Source of the DNA: Anaeramoeba flamelloides
Lineage: Eukaryota; Metamonada; Anaeramoebidae
DNA: 64,000 nucleotides
Direction: 5' to 3'
NCBI GenBank assembly: GCA_027625915.1
Contig: JANTQA010000012.1
Coordinates: 1,147,001-1,211,000, forward strand
The stretch's first letter is position 1. Every line of letters starts with the position of its first letter. Of the stretch, positions 46,770-56,545 are shown piece by piece. The notes beneath the pieces are model-generated. The model was not told the DNA's origin. It saw only the letters and a program-made list of their open reading frames with translations, and ran no database searches. The translations under genes and the position numbers were made by a program.

Positions 46770-47070
46770 TGATCAATATAATGTGTGCTTAACGACAATA
46801 ATCCGTGTTTCGAAATAAAATCTCTGCTTTTTTTTCTTCTTGTTTCAATGCAATAACCAATTTACTACCCAAAGGTATACCCAAGTTCAAATCAATTTTA
46901 AAAGTAAAATCCTTGATTATTTTGGTAAATTTTAAATTAATTTGATCTTTTCATTATTTATCAGTTCTTTACTTTTTTTTGAATACAAAACTTTCTCAAG
47001 AATTAACTCTATTTTTTGAGATAATTTTTGCAATTTGATGCTTTATTTTGAGAATTTCTTTTAAGGAACA
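46770..47070 (-). repeat. Dispersed repeat R3, copy 3
   Basis: Inverted relative of 19350-19700 and 25490-25850: AAAGGTATACCCAAGTTCAA near 46872 mirrors the GGTATACCTTTGGG block of copy 1, and GAGATAATTTTTGCAATTTG near 47018 mirrors its left part. Confidence 0.55.
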
Positions 47071-47589
47071 AGTAACTCTTATTTATTTTTTCCCAAAATA
47101 TAAGAGATTAATTATTTATACAAGGATACAATTAAACCCGATATACAACTTTATTTAGAAATTCATTATCATTTTAAAAGAGTTCCTTTTTTCCCATTTA
47201 TATTTCTCAGTCAAGATTTTGATCTTTTTTGTTTGGATTTTTGGATCAAAAAAGAAAAAGAAAAAATTTTGAAAAACCTTTTCATTTTGAAGAAATCTCC
47301 ATTTTAAGAATTTCTGAGAGTTTTCATGAACAAATAAATTGAAAATGAAATCTTATTTTAAAAATACAATAAAAAGGAATCAAATATTGAATAATTGAAG
47401 ATCTCAAAAAATTGATCCTTCTTTTTTTTATTATTATTGAAGAAGTGTAGATTACACTCAAGTTGCCTTTTTAGATTGAAATTCCCTTTCAGAAATTTAA
47501 GCCTAAAATCTTAGATTTCACAATTATTAATTAATGAAAATAGTTTCAAACTGTCTTGACTTGAAATTAGTTCATTAAGATTTATTTCT
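47071..47589. other. AT-rich spacer, nothing recognised
   Basis: No gene or repeat partner seen. Confidence 0.4.
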
Positions 47590-48660
47590 TTTAATTTGTT
47601 ATAAAATATTTATCTATCTTTTTCATAGGAAGGACAGACCCATAAAAAATGATCAATATTTTCTATAATTTCCTTTTGTTCATATTTTGAACATAAAGGA
47701 CAAAATTTATTTGAATTTTTAATTTATTACATATTCTATTTATTTAAACAGTTAGTAAATGATCTCAATTTTAGAATTGTTGAACTTGAATGATAACTTA
47801 AATATTTTTGAGTTTTAAATAAATAATTTTGATTTTTAATTATTGTAAAATAATTTTGTGGAGTGTCGTCAGGTGCCTAGGTTTTCTTGAGGTTTTTTGT
47901 TTTATTTCGAAGTAAAAAAAACCTAAGACACTTCACAAATAAGCAGAAAACTCAAGAAAACCTAATGGCGCTTTTCCATAACTCAAAAGATTAGAGAAAA
48001 ATCAAAGATTTTATTCAATTCATTTAAATTCTGGAAAAGATAACGGTGGTTTTTTTAATTCAAGGAATAAACTGAAAATTTCTCAAATTTTACTTGTTAT
48101 ATCTTAAATTAAAAAAAACCTAGCGACACTTCCAACTTACGGAATCCAGCAACTCATTAAATGTGTACTTATATATTTCATTTTTTAATTCTTTTAATTC
48201 TTTTGAATATCAGTTGATTTTATTATTTATTCTTTGATTAAATTTTAATATTTTTTCTAAATAAGGGAGAGATAAATTTCCTAATTTATTTTTTAATTTA
48301 AATTTCAATTTATTTACTGAAATTGTCATATTTTCAATTTTAAATTCTGTTTTGTAAATAAGAACTGGTGTATTTCTGTTTCTTTTGCTTATTTTAGTAA
48401 TACATGAATTAATTCAAGAATTTAAATAATTTATCATGTTTATTTGATAATAAAAAATTTCTAATCCATATGTTAATTTACTTAATATAAAAGATTTAAA
48501 TAATCTAATTTTTAAAATATTTTTCAGATAATTGTTATTGAATAATTCTTTGCAGTTATTATATGTTTCTTTCTATTTTTTTAAATTATAAAATATATAA
48601 GCAATTTTATCTAAATAAATACCCAAATATATATTTTTTTAAATCTTTTGATATAACTGT
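47590..48660 (-). mobile_element. LINE 3'-end fragment, type 2, interrupted by M2
   Basis: Minus-strand frames give LKIRLFKSFILSKLTYGLEI near 48500, the segment after the reverse-transcriptase domain. Then come RNRNTPVLIYKTEFKIE, a lysine-rich stretch ending NWYSKELKELKNE, and near 47700 the classic C-terminal knuckle FCPLCSKYEQKEIIENIDHF followed by LWVCPSYEKDR and a stop. Order and spacing are those of an L1/Tx1-like ORF2 end. One in-frame stop lies between the first two pieces, and the M2 element splits the fragment at 47859-48135. It is the best preserved LINE piece in the window. Confidence 0.8.
47859..48135. mobile_element. Inverted-repeat element M2, copy 2, nested in a LINE
   Basis: About 277 bp. 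The left end GAGTGTCG then CAGGTGCCTAGGTTTTC faces the right end AAAAAACCTAGCGACACTTCC, so the termini are inverted repeats (AGTGTCG...AGGTTTT). Internal modules AACCTAATGGCGCTTTTCC and CACTTCACAAATAAGCAGAA are shared with 37880-38400. Coding-like LINE sequence continues on both sides, so it inserted into the LINE. Confidence 0.65.
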
Positions 48661-48678
48661 TAAAAATTGATCATTATA

Positions 48679-48876
48679 CAGTCAGTTTCACTTTTAAGGC
48701 ACAAACTTTCAACGAAATTTAAGGCACAAAAAAATTCCAAATTAAGGCACAATTTTTGGGGATATTTTTTTTCTCAATTTATTTTCCTAGAATCCGAATT
48801 TTTGTGCCTTAATTTGGAATTTTTTTTGTGCCTTAAATTTCGTTGAAAGTTTGTGCCTTAAAAGTGAAACTGACTG
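48679..48876. mobile_element. TA-flanked palindromic MITE, copy 4 (best preserved)
   Basis: 198 bp between TA dinucleotides (48677-48678 and 48877-48878). The left arm CAGTCAGTTTCACTTTTAAG and the right arm end CTTAAAAGTGAAACTGACTG are perfect complements, and pairing continues for about 85 bp per arm with few mismatches. The very high arm identity implies recent insertion or gene conversion. The transcript would fold into a long hairpin. Confidence 0.9.
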
Positions 48877-48878
48877 TA

Positions 48879-50800
48879 TTTTATTTTCAAATATTTATTA
48901 AATTACTTCAAATTTACAAGATCAGCCAATTTTCCTTTTCAAATATAAAGAGTATAAACAAGGAACTAAAAGTATAAAAATCAGATATTTTATAATAATC
49001 TTTTTTTAATTAGATTATTTGTTTGAATTATCTGTAATTGTTTGAAAATCTTTAAAAAAATTGAGAAATAATTGTAAAGTCTATTGATACATTTAATCTT
49101 TATGTTTTTTATAACATAATGGGGAAAATTAAGATTGTGTTATTAATTATTGATGATAAATAATCAAATTAAAAAAATATTTCTTCTGGATTAGACTCTG
49201 ATTTTTCTAGGTTTTTAAAAAAAGGATTTTGGGATAATTTTTAATTTGATTGTTTGTTTTATTTCTCCAATTTTTTTCATTCCATATGAAGAAGTTAAAA
49301 ATTAATTTGAACTATTTTATTATTCAAATAATTCTTTTTTATAAGTTTATAATAATTATTGGATTTTTTTTGACATTAAGTATATTTTTTATACTGGACT
49401 ATTTTAGGACCTAGTGGTTTTATTTTTAAAGTTTATATTAGTAATACTTTCTACATAGACGATAAGATTTCTTTCTTCTATTTAGAAAATATTTTTTTTT
49501 GAAAATAATTCAGAAATAAGTAGAATTTTGAACTTATAAAAAATGAGAAAAACGCAATAGAATTTTTAAAAACAATAATTATTTTCTGAAATTAGCTTAA
49601 AAAGTAAGTTTTCTTTTATACATATTAGGGGTTTCCTTGGTTTTTCAATTTCAAGATGGGGTAATTTTTCTTGAATTTACAATTCGATTTATTAGAAGAT
49701 TTTTTTATTTTACCATTTTGTTTAAATAAAAACACTTTATGATACTAATACCATACTTAATTAAAGGTATATTATTGGTTTTAAGATAGGCAAATGTATA
49801 GTTCTTCCATAACAAAAAATACATCTTTTATTTTGAAACACGCATTAAATTTTTTTTGTACAATTATTTTGAAAACAGTAATATCAATAAGTCATTTGAA
49901 AACATCATAATGTAAATAAAAAAGATTACCTAAATGAAAGATTTTCAAGAGCAACATATTAAAATTACTATTTCTTTTCTTGTGATTTATAATAAACTTT
50001 TTGTTTAAGGAAGAAGTTATATTTGCTCAATTTTTGTTGCGTGAGTTCCTAATAAATATAAATCTCAAAAATATTTCGTGAAACCAAATAAATAACTGAA
50101 TTAGTTTAAGAAATAGAACGGCGGGTTCTTTTCAAGTATAAAATATATTACACACTAATAAAATGGAAATTAAAAAAAAAAAAAAATTCATAAGGAAAAA
50201 AAAAATAAAAATCAATGATTTCTTGATCCAATCTTTCTCATTTGATATAATACTTCTTTTCCACTTTGATTTATTTCTAGTTCTGAATTTATTAACTTTT
50301 TATAGATGAATTATTAACCTAAAAAAAATAATTTTCAATTTCTCCATTCAATTTTAACGAAAAGCTATCAATAAAAGATACAATTAAAAATTTTTATTAT
50401 GTATTTTAATTATTTAAACCATTTTTTTAATTGAAGAAATGAAACAATATTCTATTAAAATCAATTTATTATCATTCAACAAAACCTCTTATTATAAAAA
50501 ATCTTATACAAGCTAAATTTCAAAATCAGGGGCAAACTTTTTTTTTATTATTTTTTTCCTGTTTCATTTGTCTTTGAAAAAAATGAAATGATTACATTAT
50601 ATTTTTATTTATTAATCTGCATTTGTTATTATCTCTTAAAACTTTAGTAAAACATATTATTATTCAAAAAAAAAAAAACAAAAAATGAGAAAAATTTTGT
50701 TATGATTAAAAATCTGCCCCTTTTTTTGAAATTTAGCTTACAAAAATAAATATTGAACCTATCCAAGTTAAAAAACATACGATAGTGAAAATTATTTATT
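48879..50800. other. AT-rich spacer, nothing recognised
   Basis: No gene, repeat partner or RNA seen. Confidence 0.4.
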
Positions 50801-50802
50801 TA

Positions 50803-50998
50803 CAACAAGTTCCAACTTTACTACTCAAACTTTATTCCAAATTTAAGTAACTGTATAAAAATCTCAAATTATGGCACAAAATTCAGGTTCTTGTAAAATA
50901 AATTGTTAAAAAAAATTACAAATTTTGTGCCTTAATTTGAGATTTTGTTGTGCCTTAAATTTCGTTTAAAGTTTGTACCTTAAAAGTCGAACTAACTT
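50803..50998. mobile_element. TA-flanked palindromic MITE, copy 5
   Basis: 196 bp, left end CAACAAGTTCCAACTTTACT, right end TTAAAAGTCGAACTAACTTTA. The inner blocks TGCCTTAATTTGAGATTTTG and TGCCTTAAATTTCGTTTAAA match the family. The outer ends are eroded. Confidence 0.65.
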
Positions 50999-51379
50999 TA
51001 TGAAAAAAAAAAAAAGAAAAAAAAAATAGTTTTTGATGAACAACTAACATTATCTTTGAATTCACAATCTTTATATATAAAAATATAATGATCCGGAAAG
51101 ATATGGTATCACTTGAAAGAACTTATATTTCTTCCATATCAAATTCAGAAGATAAAAGTAAAATATATATAAATCAAAATTTTTGGTCGAAAAGATTTTT
51201 ACTTTATAGATTTCAACATTTCTTTTCAGGATGTGATCTTTATTATTTGGAATAAAAAAAATAATTTTTATATAAAATATAACTTCTTATGTTTAATGTT
51301 TTGGGTTACTTTTAGATTAATTTCATATCATTCACCTAAATATATTTCTCTATTCAAAATATAATTTAACCAAAAAAAA

Positions 51380-51580
51380 AAAAAATATCAGAAAAAAGAA
51401 GGCCCGAAAAAATTGAAAAATTAAAGATTAAACACTGATTTACTTTAAAAATTTTCACAAATAGACCAATGAATGATATTTTGATTTCAAAATTTCAATA
51501 TTCTGTTAATCGATAAAATATTTTTCAGTGAAATTAACAAAATTAAAAAGTTTTAAAAATCATAAAATTTACATTATTCA
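51380..51580 (+). repeat. Dispersed repeat R2, short fragment
   Basis: Matches the 6000-6150 part of copy 1: TTCACAAATAG, GATATTTTGATTTCAAAATT and TTTTTCAGTGAAATTAACAA. The rest of R2 is missing. Confidence 0.45.
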
Positions 51581-51949
51581 TCAGAATAACTATACTATTT
51601 AAATCATTAAAAAATATTTAGAAAATTTTCGCTTTTTTTGAAAGATTGATTAAAATTCACAAAGAAAATGTGATCTTTCTTTATAGTATAAAATAAAAGA
51701 AAAAAGTTAATTGAAAAAATTGAAATTCCAGTAAGGGTTATCAAATATTTCACCAAACAGTTTCATATCCAAGTCAGTTGTTTGACAAAATAAATTATTT
51801 CAGTGTTCAATAATTCAAATTCCAGTTGAAAATCCATTTTATCAAATTGTTCCTAATTATTAATATGATAAATTAAATGATTGTTTTATTAATTAAAAAA
51901 ACCCAAGAATTTCAGAATAAAAAATACGTATAGGGCGCAAAATTAAATG

Positions 51950-52400
51950 GATGAATCATCAATATTCAGACTCAAAAATTGCAAAACATCTTTCTTAAAT
52001 TTGACTCGAAATGTAGATTAGTTACTAAATAAAGGTTAAAATGTTGATAAAACTTTAATAATTATTACGAGATAATATTTTAAAATTAGACTCCTTTATT
52101 AGAAATATATTGAAAGTATAACTAGTTCCATAAGAAGAAATACAATTCATCATTCTTTAGGGTTTGATGTTGATGATTATTGAGTAACCCTGGAATTTAA
52201 ATTTGAAAAAATAGTTTCTTTTAGAAGTTCTAAATATGAATTTTTAAATACTGAAATACTATTATTTGGAGTTTTTACTTTTTGATTTGGAAAAGTAATT
52301 TAAAAAAAATTTCCAAAATGATAATTTTTAATAAGAATTAGTCAAAAAAATCTAAAATTTATAATTCATAATATTGATAACAGATTTTTTCAGAATCATG
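51950..52400 (-). repeat. Dispersed repeat R1, copy 4
   Basis: Inverted relative of 14440-14850 and 8240-8600: TAGAAGTTCTAAATATGAAT near 52220 mirrors the TTCATATTTAGAACTTCCAA block, and CGAAATGTAGATTAGTTACT near 52010 mirrors AACTAATCTACATTTC at 14765. A partial fifth relative occurs near 40270-40390. Confidence 0.55.
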
Positions 52401-52705
52401 TGAGAACAAATTTCATTTACACTCAATTACATTCAATTACAACACACTTTAATTATAGTCAAATCTAGTTTAATGGTAATCCCTTAAAATGAGATTTGTG
52501 ATGAATTTGTGAAAAAATTTTTTGATCGTTTTTCCAAAGTTGCAAAAAATTTCTTAATTCGTTTTGGGGTAATTTTAATAAAACATAACAAACGAGAATA
52601 AATTCATTTTCAGTAATTTAACATTTCACAAATTTACTGCAACATTGACAGTTTGAGATTTATTTTTTCTACTTTTTTGTTTGAAGAATTGTCTTTTTAT
52701 GAACA

Positions 52706-53190
52706 ATGTTTTACCCTTCTCTTTATACTTTTCAAGCCGAAAAATATAAAGAAACAAATTCAACACAACAGCCATCTTCACAAATTGAATATATTTGGAA
52801 CAAATTATTTATTATTACAGATCTTGTAATTATTCCACCAATCCGTTTCAAAAATTGCACTTTCTCGTTTTTTTAATTTTTTTGTTCTAAATCTTTTTTT
52901 CACATTTACGATTAGGAATCAAGAAAAAATTGGTTTGTTCATCTTTCAGATCTTTTTTTAGATACTAACAATGAGTTTACGCAATCGTTTTTCAATGACA
53001 ATAACAAAGATCATTTAATTAGACGCAAAATATTAATCAGCGAGGCAATGAACCTGGTTAAATACCTTAAAAATTTGTTGAATGACAAAATCGTTTCCAA
53101 AGCAAAAGGTAAACAATTTTTCTTTTTTTCTTTGGCTCCTGATTACTTTCCCTTTTAGTGTTGGAAAATAAAAAAAATAACAACAAATAA
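52706..53190 (+). CDS. Small three-exon gene, family uncertain
   Basis: Exons 52706-52825, 52916-53108 and 53159-53190 join with clean GT-AG borders (CTT|GTAATT, GATTAG|GAA, AAAG|GTAAAC, TTTTAG|TG) and phases 0 and 1, giving 345 nt and 114 residues ending in TAA. Exon 1 starts MFYPSLYTFQAEKYKETN and ends IEYIWNKLFIITDL. Exon 2 gives ESRKNWFVHLSDLFLDTNNE and a helical stretch ISEAMNLVKYLKNLLNDK. The pattern 'IW..L.I....R......L..L' loosely recalls the N terminus of the Ase1/PRC1/MAP65 microtubule bundlers, which are much longer, so this would be a truncated relative or a chance likeness. A second GTTGGAAAATAA at 53223 starts another open segment (NPNLITIPFRVYQRHTFKNK), a possible alternative last exon. 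Confidence 0.5.
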
Positions 53191-53575
53191 AAAAAATATT
53201 TAACCAAAGAATTCTTCATGAATGTTGGAAAATAATCCCAACCTGATCACCATCCCTTTTCGAGTTTACCAAAGACATACTTTTAAAAACAAACCACGGA
53301 AATCTTTGTCTTTAATTGGAACTCAAGAAAACCAAAATAATTCTCAAATTTGAAATTTAAATGGGATCAAATTTCTGCTAGATTAACTTTTTCTTTTTTC
53401 CATTCTGAAATTTTTTTATCAATTCTAAAATCAGACTTTCATTTAGAATCATCAATGAAACCAAATTGTATGTACTTACAAATAATAAAAAGCACTAACT
53501 CAAAGACAATTTGAAAAACCATTTTTCAATTTAAGATATGTTTTTGACCAAAAAAAAAATAAAAGGAAACGGAAA
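53191..53575. other. Spacer with a possible alternative 3' exon
   Basis: Holds the open segment at 53220-53355 described with the three-exon gene. Nothing else seen. Confidence 0.35.
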
Positions 53576-54840
53576 TCTGTGAAATTTTTTTCCATTTAAG
53601 GAAGCAAGTATATTTTACCATTTTGAAAAACTTTAATTGTGTAAACCTTACTGAAAAAATATTTTTTGAGTTCCAATAGATATTGAAACTTTGAAACCAA
53701 AAAACCATTAACTGCTCTATTTGTGAAAAAGAAATACAAACCCAAAGTAATTCAGAGTTGAATCTTTCATTATTTCGATTTTTGAACATTTTTTTTGATT
53801 CAAGAATTTTTGGTTTTATTAAATTTGGTTTTAGATCTAGAGATGTGTTTATTGGAATACTTGAAATTAACCCAAGAATAAACAAAAAAAATTGACCGTA
53901 GAAGGTGAATATTCTAAGCAAATCTTTTCTTTTTGAAGCACAAATAAGAAAGATCAACTTTTCCAAATAAATTTGTTGAAATCAAGAATGAAAATTAATT
54001 CCAAACAAAGTATATTTCCCAAGATTTGGTTTTCAATATCTTCTTAATTTGTATGAGCCCAAACAATTTATAGCCTTGGATTTCTCACCCCATTACTATT
54101 TATTATTATTTTACAAAATCTTTTTTTACAAATTAGTTTTCAAAATTCAATTTTCAAATATTTTAATCAAACAATACCAAAACAAAGAATATTATTTCAA
54201 AAATTAAAATAAAGGAGTTGAATTCTCGAAATCCAAAAAAACAGTTACAAAAGATTCAACACAAAATCAAAGAAAAATTCAAGAAAAAATTTCAATCTAG
54301 AAATCAGAATAATTTTTAATTCTCATTTTAATGAGAAAATAAATAATTATCAAATCAAACGAATTTGTCCAATAAATCTTTATTTCTCATGAGGAATTTA
54401 AAAAAATCTTTTATTTTCAAAAAAAAATCCAATAATTAGATGAATTAAATGAAAATAGGATTTTTAAATTCATTTTGGGGAATTCTTTAGAAATAAAAAG
54501 TAATTTGTTTCTCAAAAATTTTACAAACAAAAGTATTTCCATGAAGAATTAAAAATCAAACCAAATAAAGAATTAGTAATTGTGTAAATATTATAGATAA
54601 GATCTAGTAATAAATGATTTTTATTTATTTTTTTTTGATCAATTTTTTCATTTTTTTTAAATTCCATTATTTTAATTGGTATGAAAATATAGGAAACATA
54701 GGATATCTGACACTCTCTTATTTATTAAAATATCAATTTATTTGATTAAAGAAATGATTTGAAGAATTCAGTTTCACATAAATGGTGGCACTCTAAATTT
54801 GAAAAATATACTTACTACCTTAAGAGAGTAGTATTTTTGA
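53576..54840 (-). repeat. Dispersed repeat R2, copy B'
   Basis: Direct relative of B (42866-44610) with shared runs such as CCCAAAGTAATTCAGAGTTG, ATAGCCTTGGATTTCTCACC and GGAGTTGAATTCTCGAAATC. It lacks about 510 bp present in B. The minus-strand frame at 53526-53966 lies inside the repeat, has no domain and is not kept in B. Confidence 0.75.
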
Positions 54841-55275
54841 AAAACAAAATGAAATCTTGTCAAGATCTTACAAAAATTCTTTTTTAGTAAATTGTGTTTT
54901 GGTTTTTGAAATGGATGAACTAGCACCATTTAAACAATTTATTAATTATAAATCTATTTTTTGAAATCCAAAATTCATGTCCCCAATATAAAACGAAAAA
55001 TAAGAAACCTATTATTTTTATTAACAATTAAGTTAATTCTTGAAAATTGGTAAAATATGTTTTTCGTTTTATGTTGTAAAGTCTTGATTTAGAAAGAAAA
55101 TTTTTTATTTTGTTATTATTTTTAATAATTAATATTTCAACACAAATCTCATCCAATAAAACTAATTTGGGGGATGATGATTAAATAAATGAAAATTTGA
55201 TAGAATCTTTATAAAAGTTTATCAATTAAATTGAGATCTATTAAGTAAAAATTTTTTATTATTCTTTAAAGTTTG
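54841..55275. other. AT-rich spacer
   Basis: Nothing recognised between R2 copy B' and SINE copy 2. Confidence 0.4.
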
Positions 55276-55285
55276 AAAAAAGTTG

Positions 55286-55292
<7 letters not shown>

Positions 55293-55316
<24 letters not shown>

Positions 55317-55680
55317 CCATTAAAGAGTGGGTACTAAAAGTCCACCTGTTTGCCCGAATCCCTAATTTGAATTAGAGATATTGTTGAACCAAGTGAGAGC
55401 TGGTCATTTCTCCCAAAAATCGGATCCGCTCCATAAATTGAGAGGGATTTTGTTCCAATTCCGTTCAGTTTTATAATAGTCAAAAAGATTCAATTCGGTC
55501 AAACGATTTCCTCAAAGAATTAGTGGTTCTAAGAAGCATAAGCCCGATTTTTAATTAAAATTACACCGTGGTGGCTATTTGAGAAAATGGTAAACAATAA
55601 GAAATAATGGTTAAGGGAATAGAACCCCGGCCTTCAGATTGTACACTGGGTTGTGTTTCCACTTGCCCATACCGGTTCTC
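55293..55680 (-). mobile_element. tRNA-derived SINE, copy 2
   Basis: Inverted relative of 36924-37300, nearly identical over its length. The poly-T at 55291-55316 is the tail and the head ends ACCGGTTCTCT at 55681. The B-box-like GGGTTCTATTCC is closer to the polymerase III consensus here than in copy 1. It is flanked by an AAAAAGTTGTTTACTT direct repeat (about 55277-55292 and 55682-55697). The two copies differ at only scattered positions, so both are young. Confidence 0.88.
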
Positions 55681-55699
55681 TAAAAAGTTGTTTACTTGT

Positions 55700-56278
55700 T
55701 TTAAAAAAAATGAAAAAAAAATTGCCTAAAAATTTTGAACTTTGAAAAATTACTTAACAAATTATTTGGCCTTATTAACAAGAATCTTTATAACAATTCA
55801 AATCATTTTTGTAAGAAAAAAAATGATTTTGAATTTTGAGGTTAAAATTACTAAATTCCCAAATATCTTGAAGAAAATTTTATTTTGAAAAATCGAATTT
55901 TATCTTAGAACAAAAATATAATTTCTTGGTAAAATTTTGTAAGTGTCTTTAAAACTTTAATAATTATAACTTTAATTCTTCTTAAAACAATACAAATGTT
56001 TTTCAATGGGTACAATAAATCATTTTTTTTGGTTAACCATAAATAATTATCTCAAAAAAAATAAAAAAATCTTTTATTAATATTTATTAGAAACAAAGAC
56101 TTGTTATTGTATAGTAATGATGAAAACGGCAATAAACAAGGTAAAACCATTTATCATGTAAGAAATTAAATGACTTTAATAGTTTTTCTTTTTCATAAAA
56201 AATGGTAAAAAAAATTTGAAATTACTGAAAAAAATTTTCTTTTATGGCTTTCTGAGTAGTTTAGAATTTTTCAACACT
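55700..56278. other. AT-rich spacer
   Basis: Nothing recognised between SINE copy 2 and the exon-like segment. Confidence 0.4.
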
Positions 56279-56545
56279 TTACATATAAAAAAGTTGTAAG
56301 TAGAGAATATCATCATTAAAGGATTTAAAAATTTTAACCTTGTTGTCGTAGATTACTGATCCCTTACCATTCAAATATTTGTCTGTCAGAAATATTTTAG
56401 TTTTTTTTTTTTTTTTTGAAATAATTGACATAAAACTCCATGAACACATTTTGAAAACAGAAAGATCACAGTAACGAGGGCAAATACTTTTCCAATATTT
56501 TCCTGCAAATATTAAGAGAGTAGTCACATTGTTTTGAAATTTTTT
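56279..56545 (-). CDS. Unrecognised exon-like segment with a membrane helix
   Basis: After the acceptor TATTTGCAG near 56502 one frame reads ENIGKVFALVTVIFLFSKCV then HGVLCQLF, a plausible membrane segment. Another frame further on reads KYLNGKGSVIYDNKVKIFKS. Base composition is coding-like, but an A run separates the frames and no family is recognised. It may be an exon of a minus-strand gene whose other exons lie near 59400-59500. Confidence 0.28.
   Translation of the reverse strand, partial: KKFQNNVTTLLIFAGKYWKSICPRYCDLSVFKMCSWSFMSIISKKKKKTKIFLTDKYLNGKGSVIYDNKVKIFKSFNDDILYLQLFYM

Noticed and set aside
53526-53966. 146-residue minus-strand frame as a gene
   Set aside because: Lies within repeat R2 copy B', has no domain and is not conserved in copy B.
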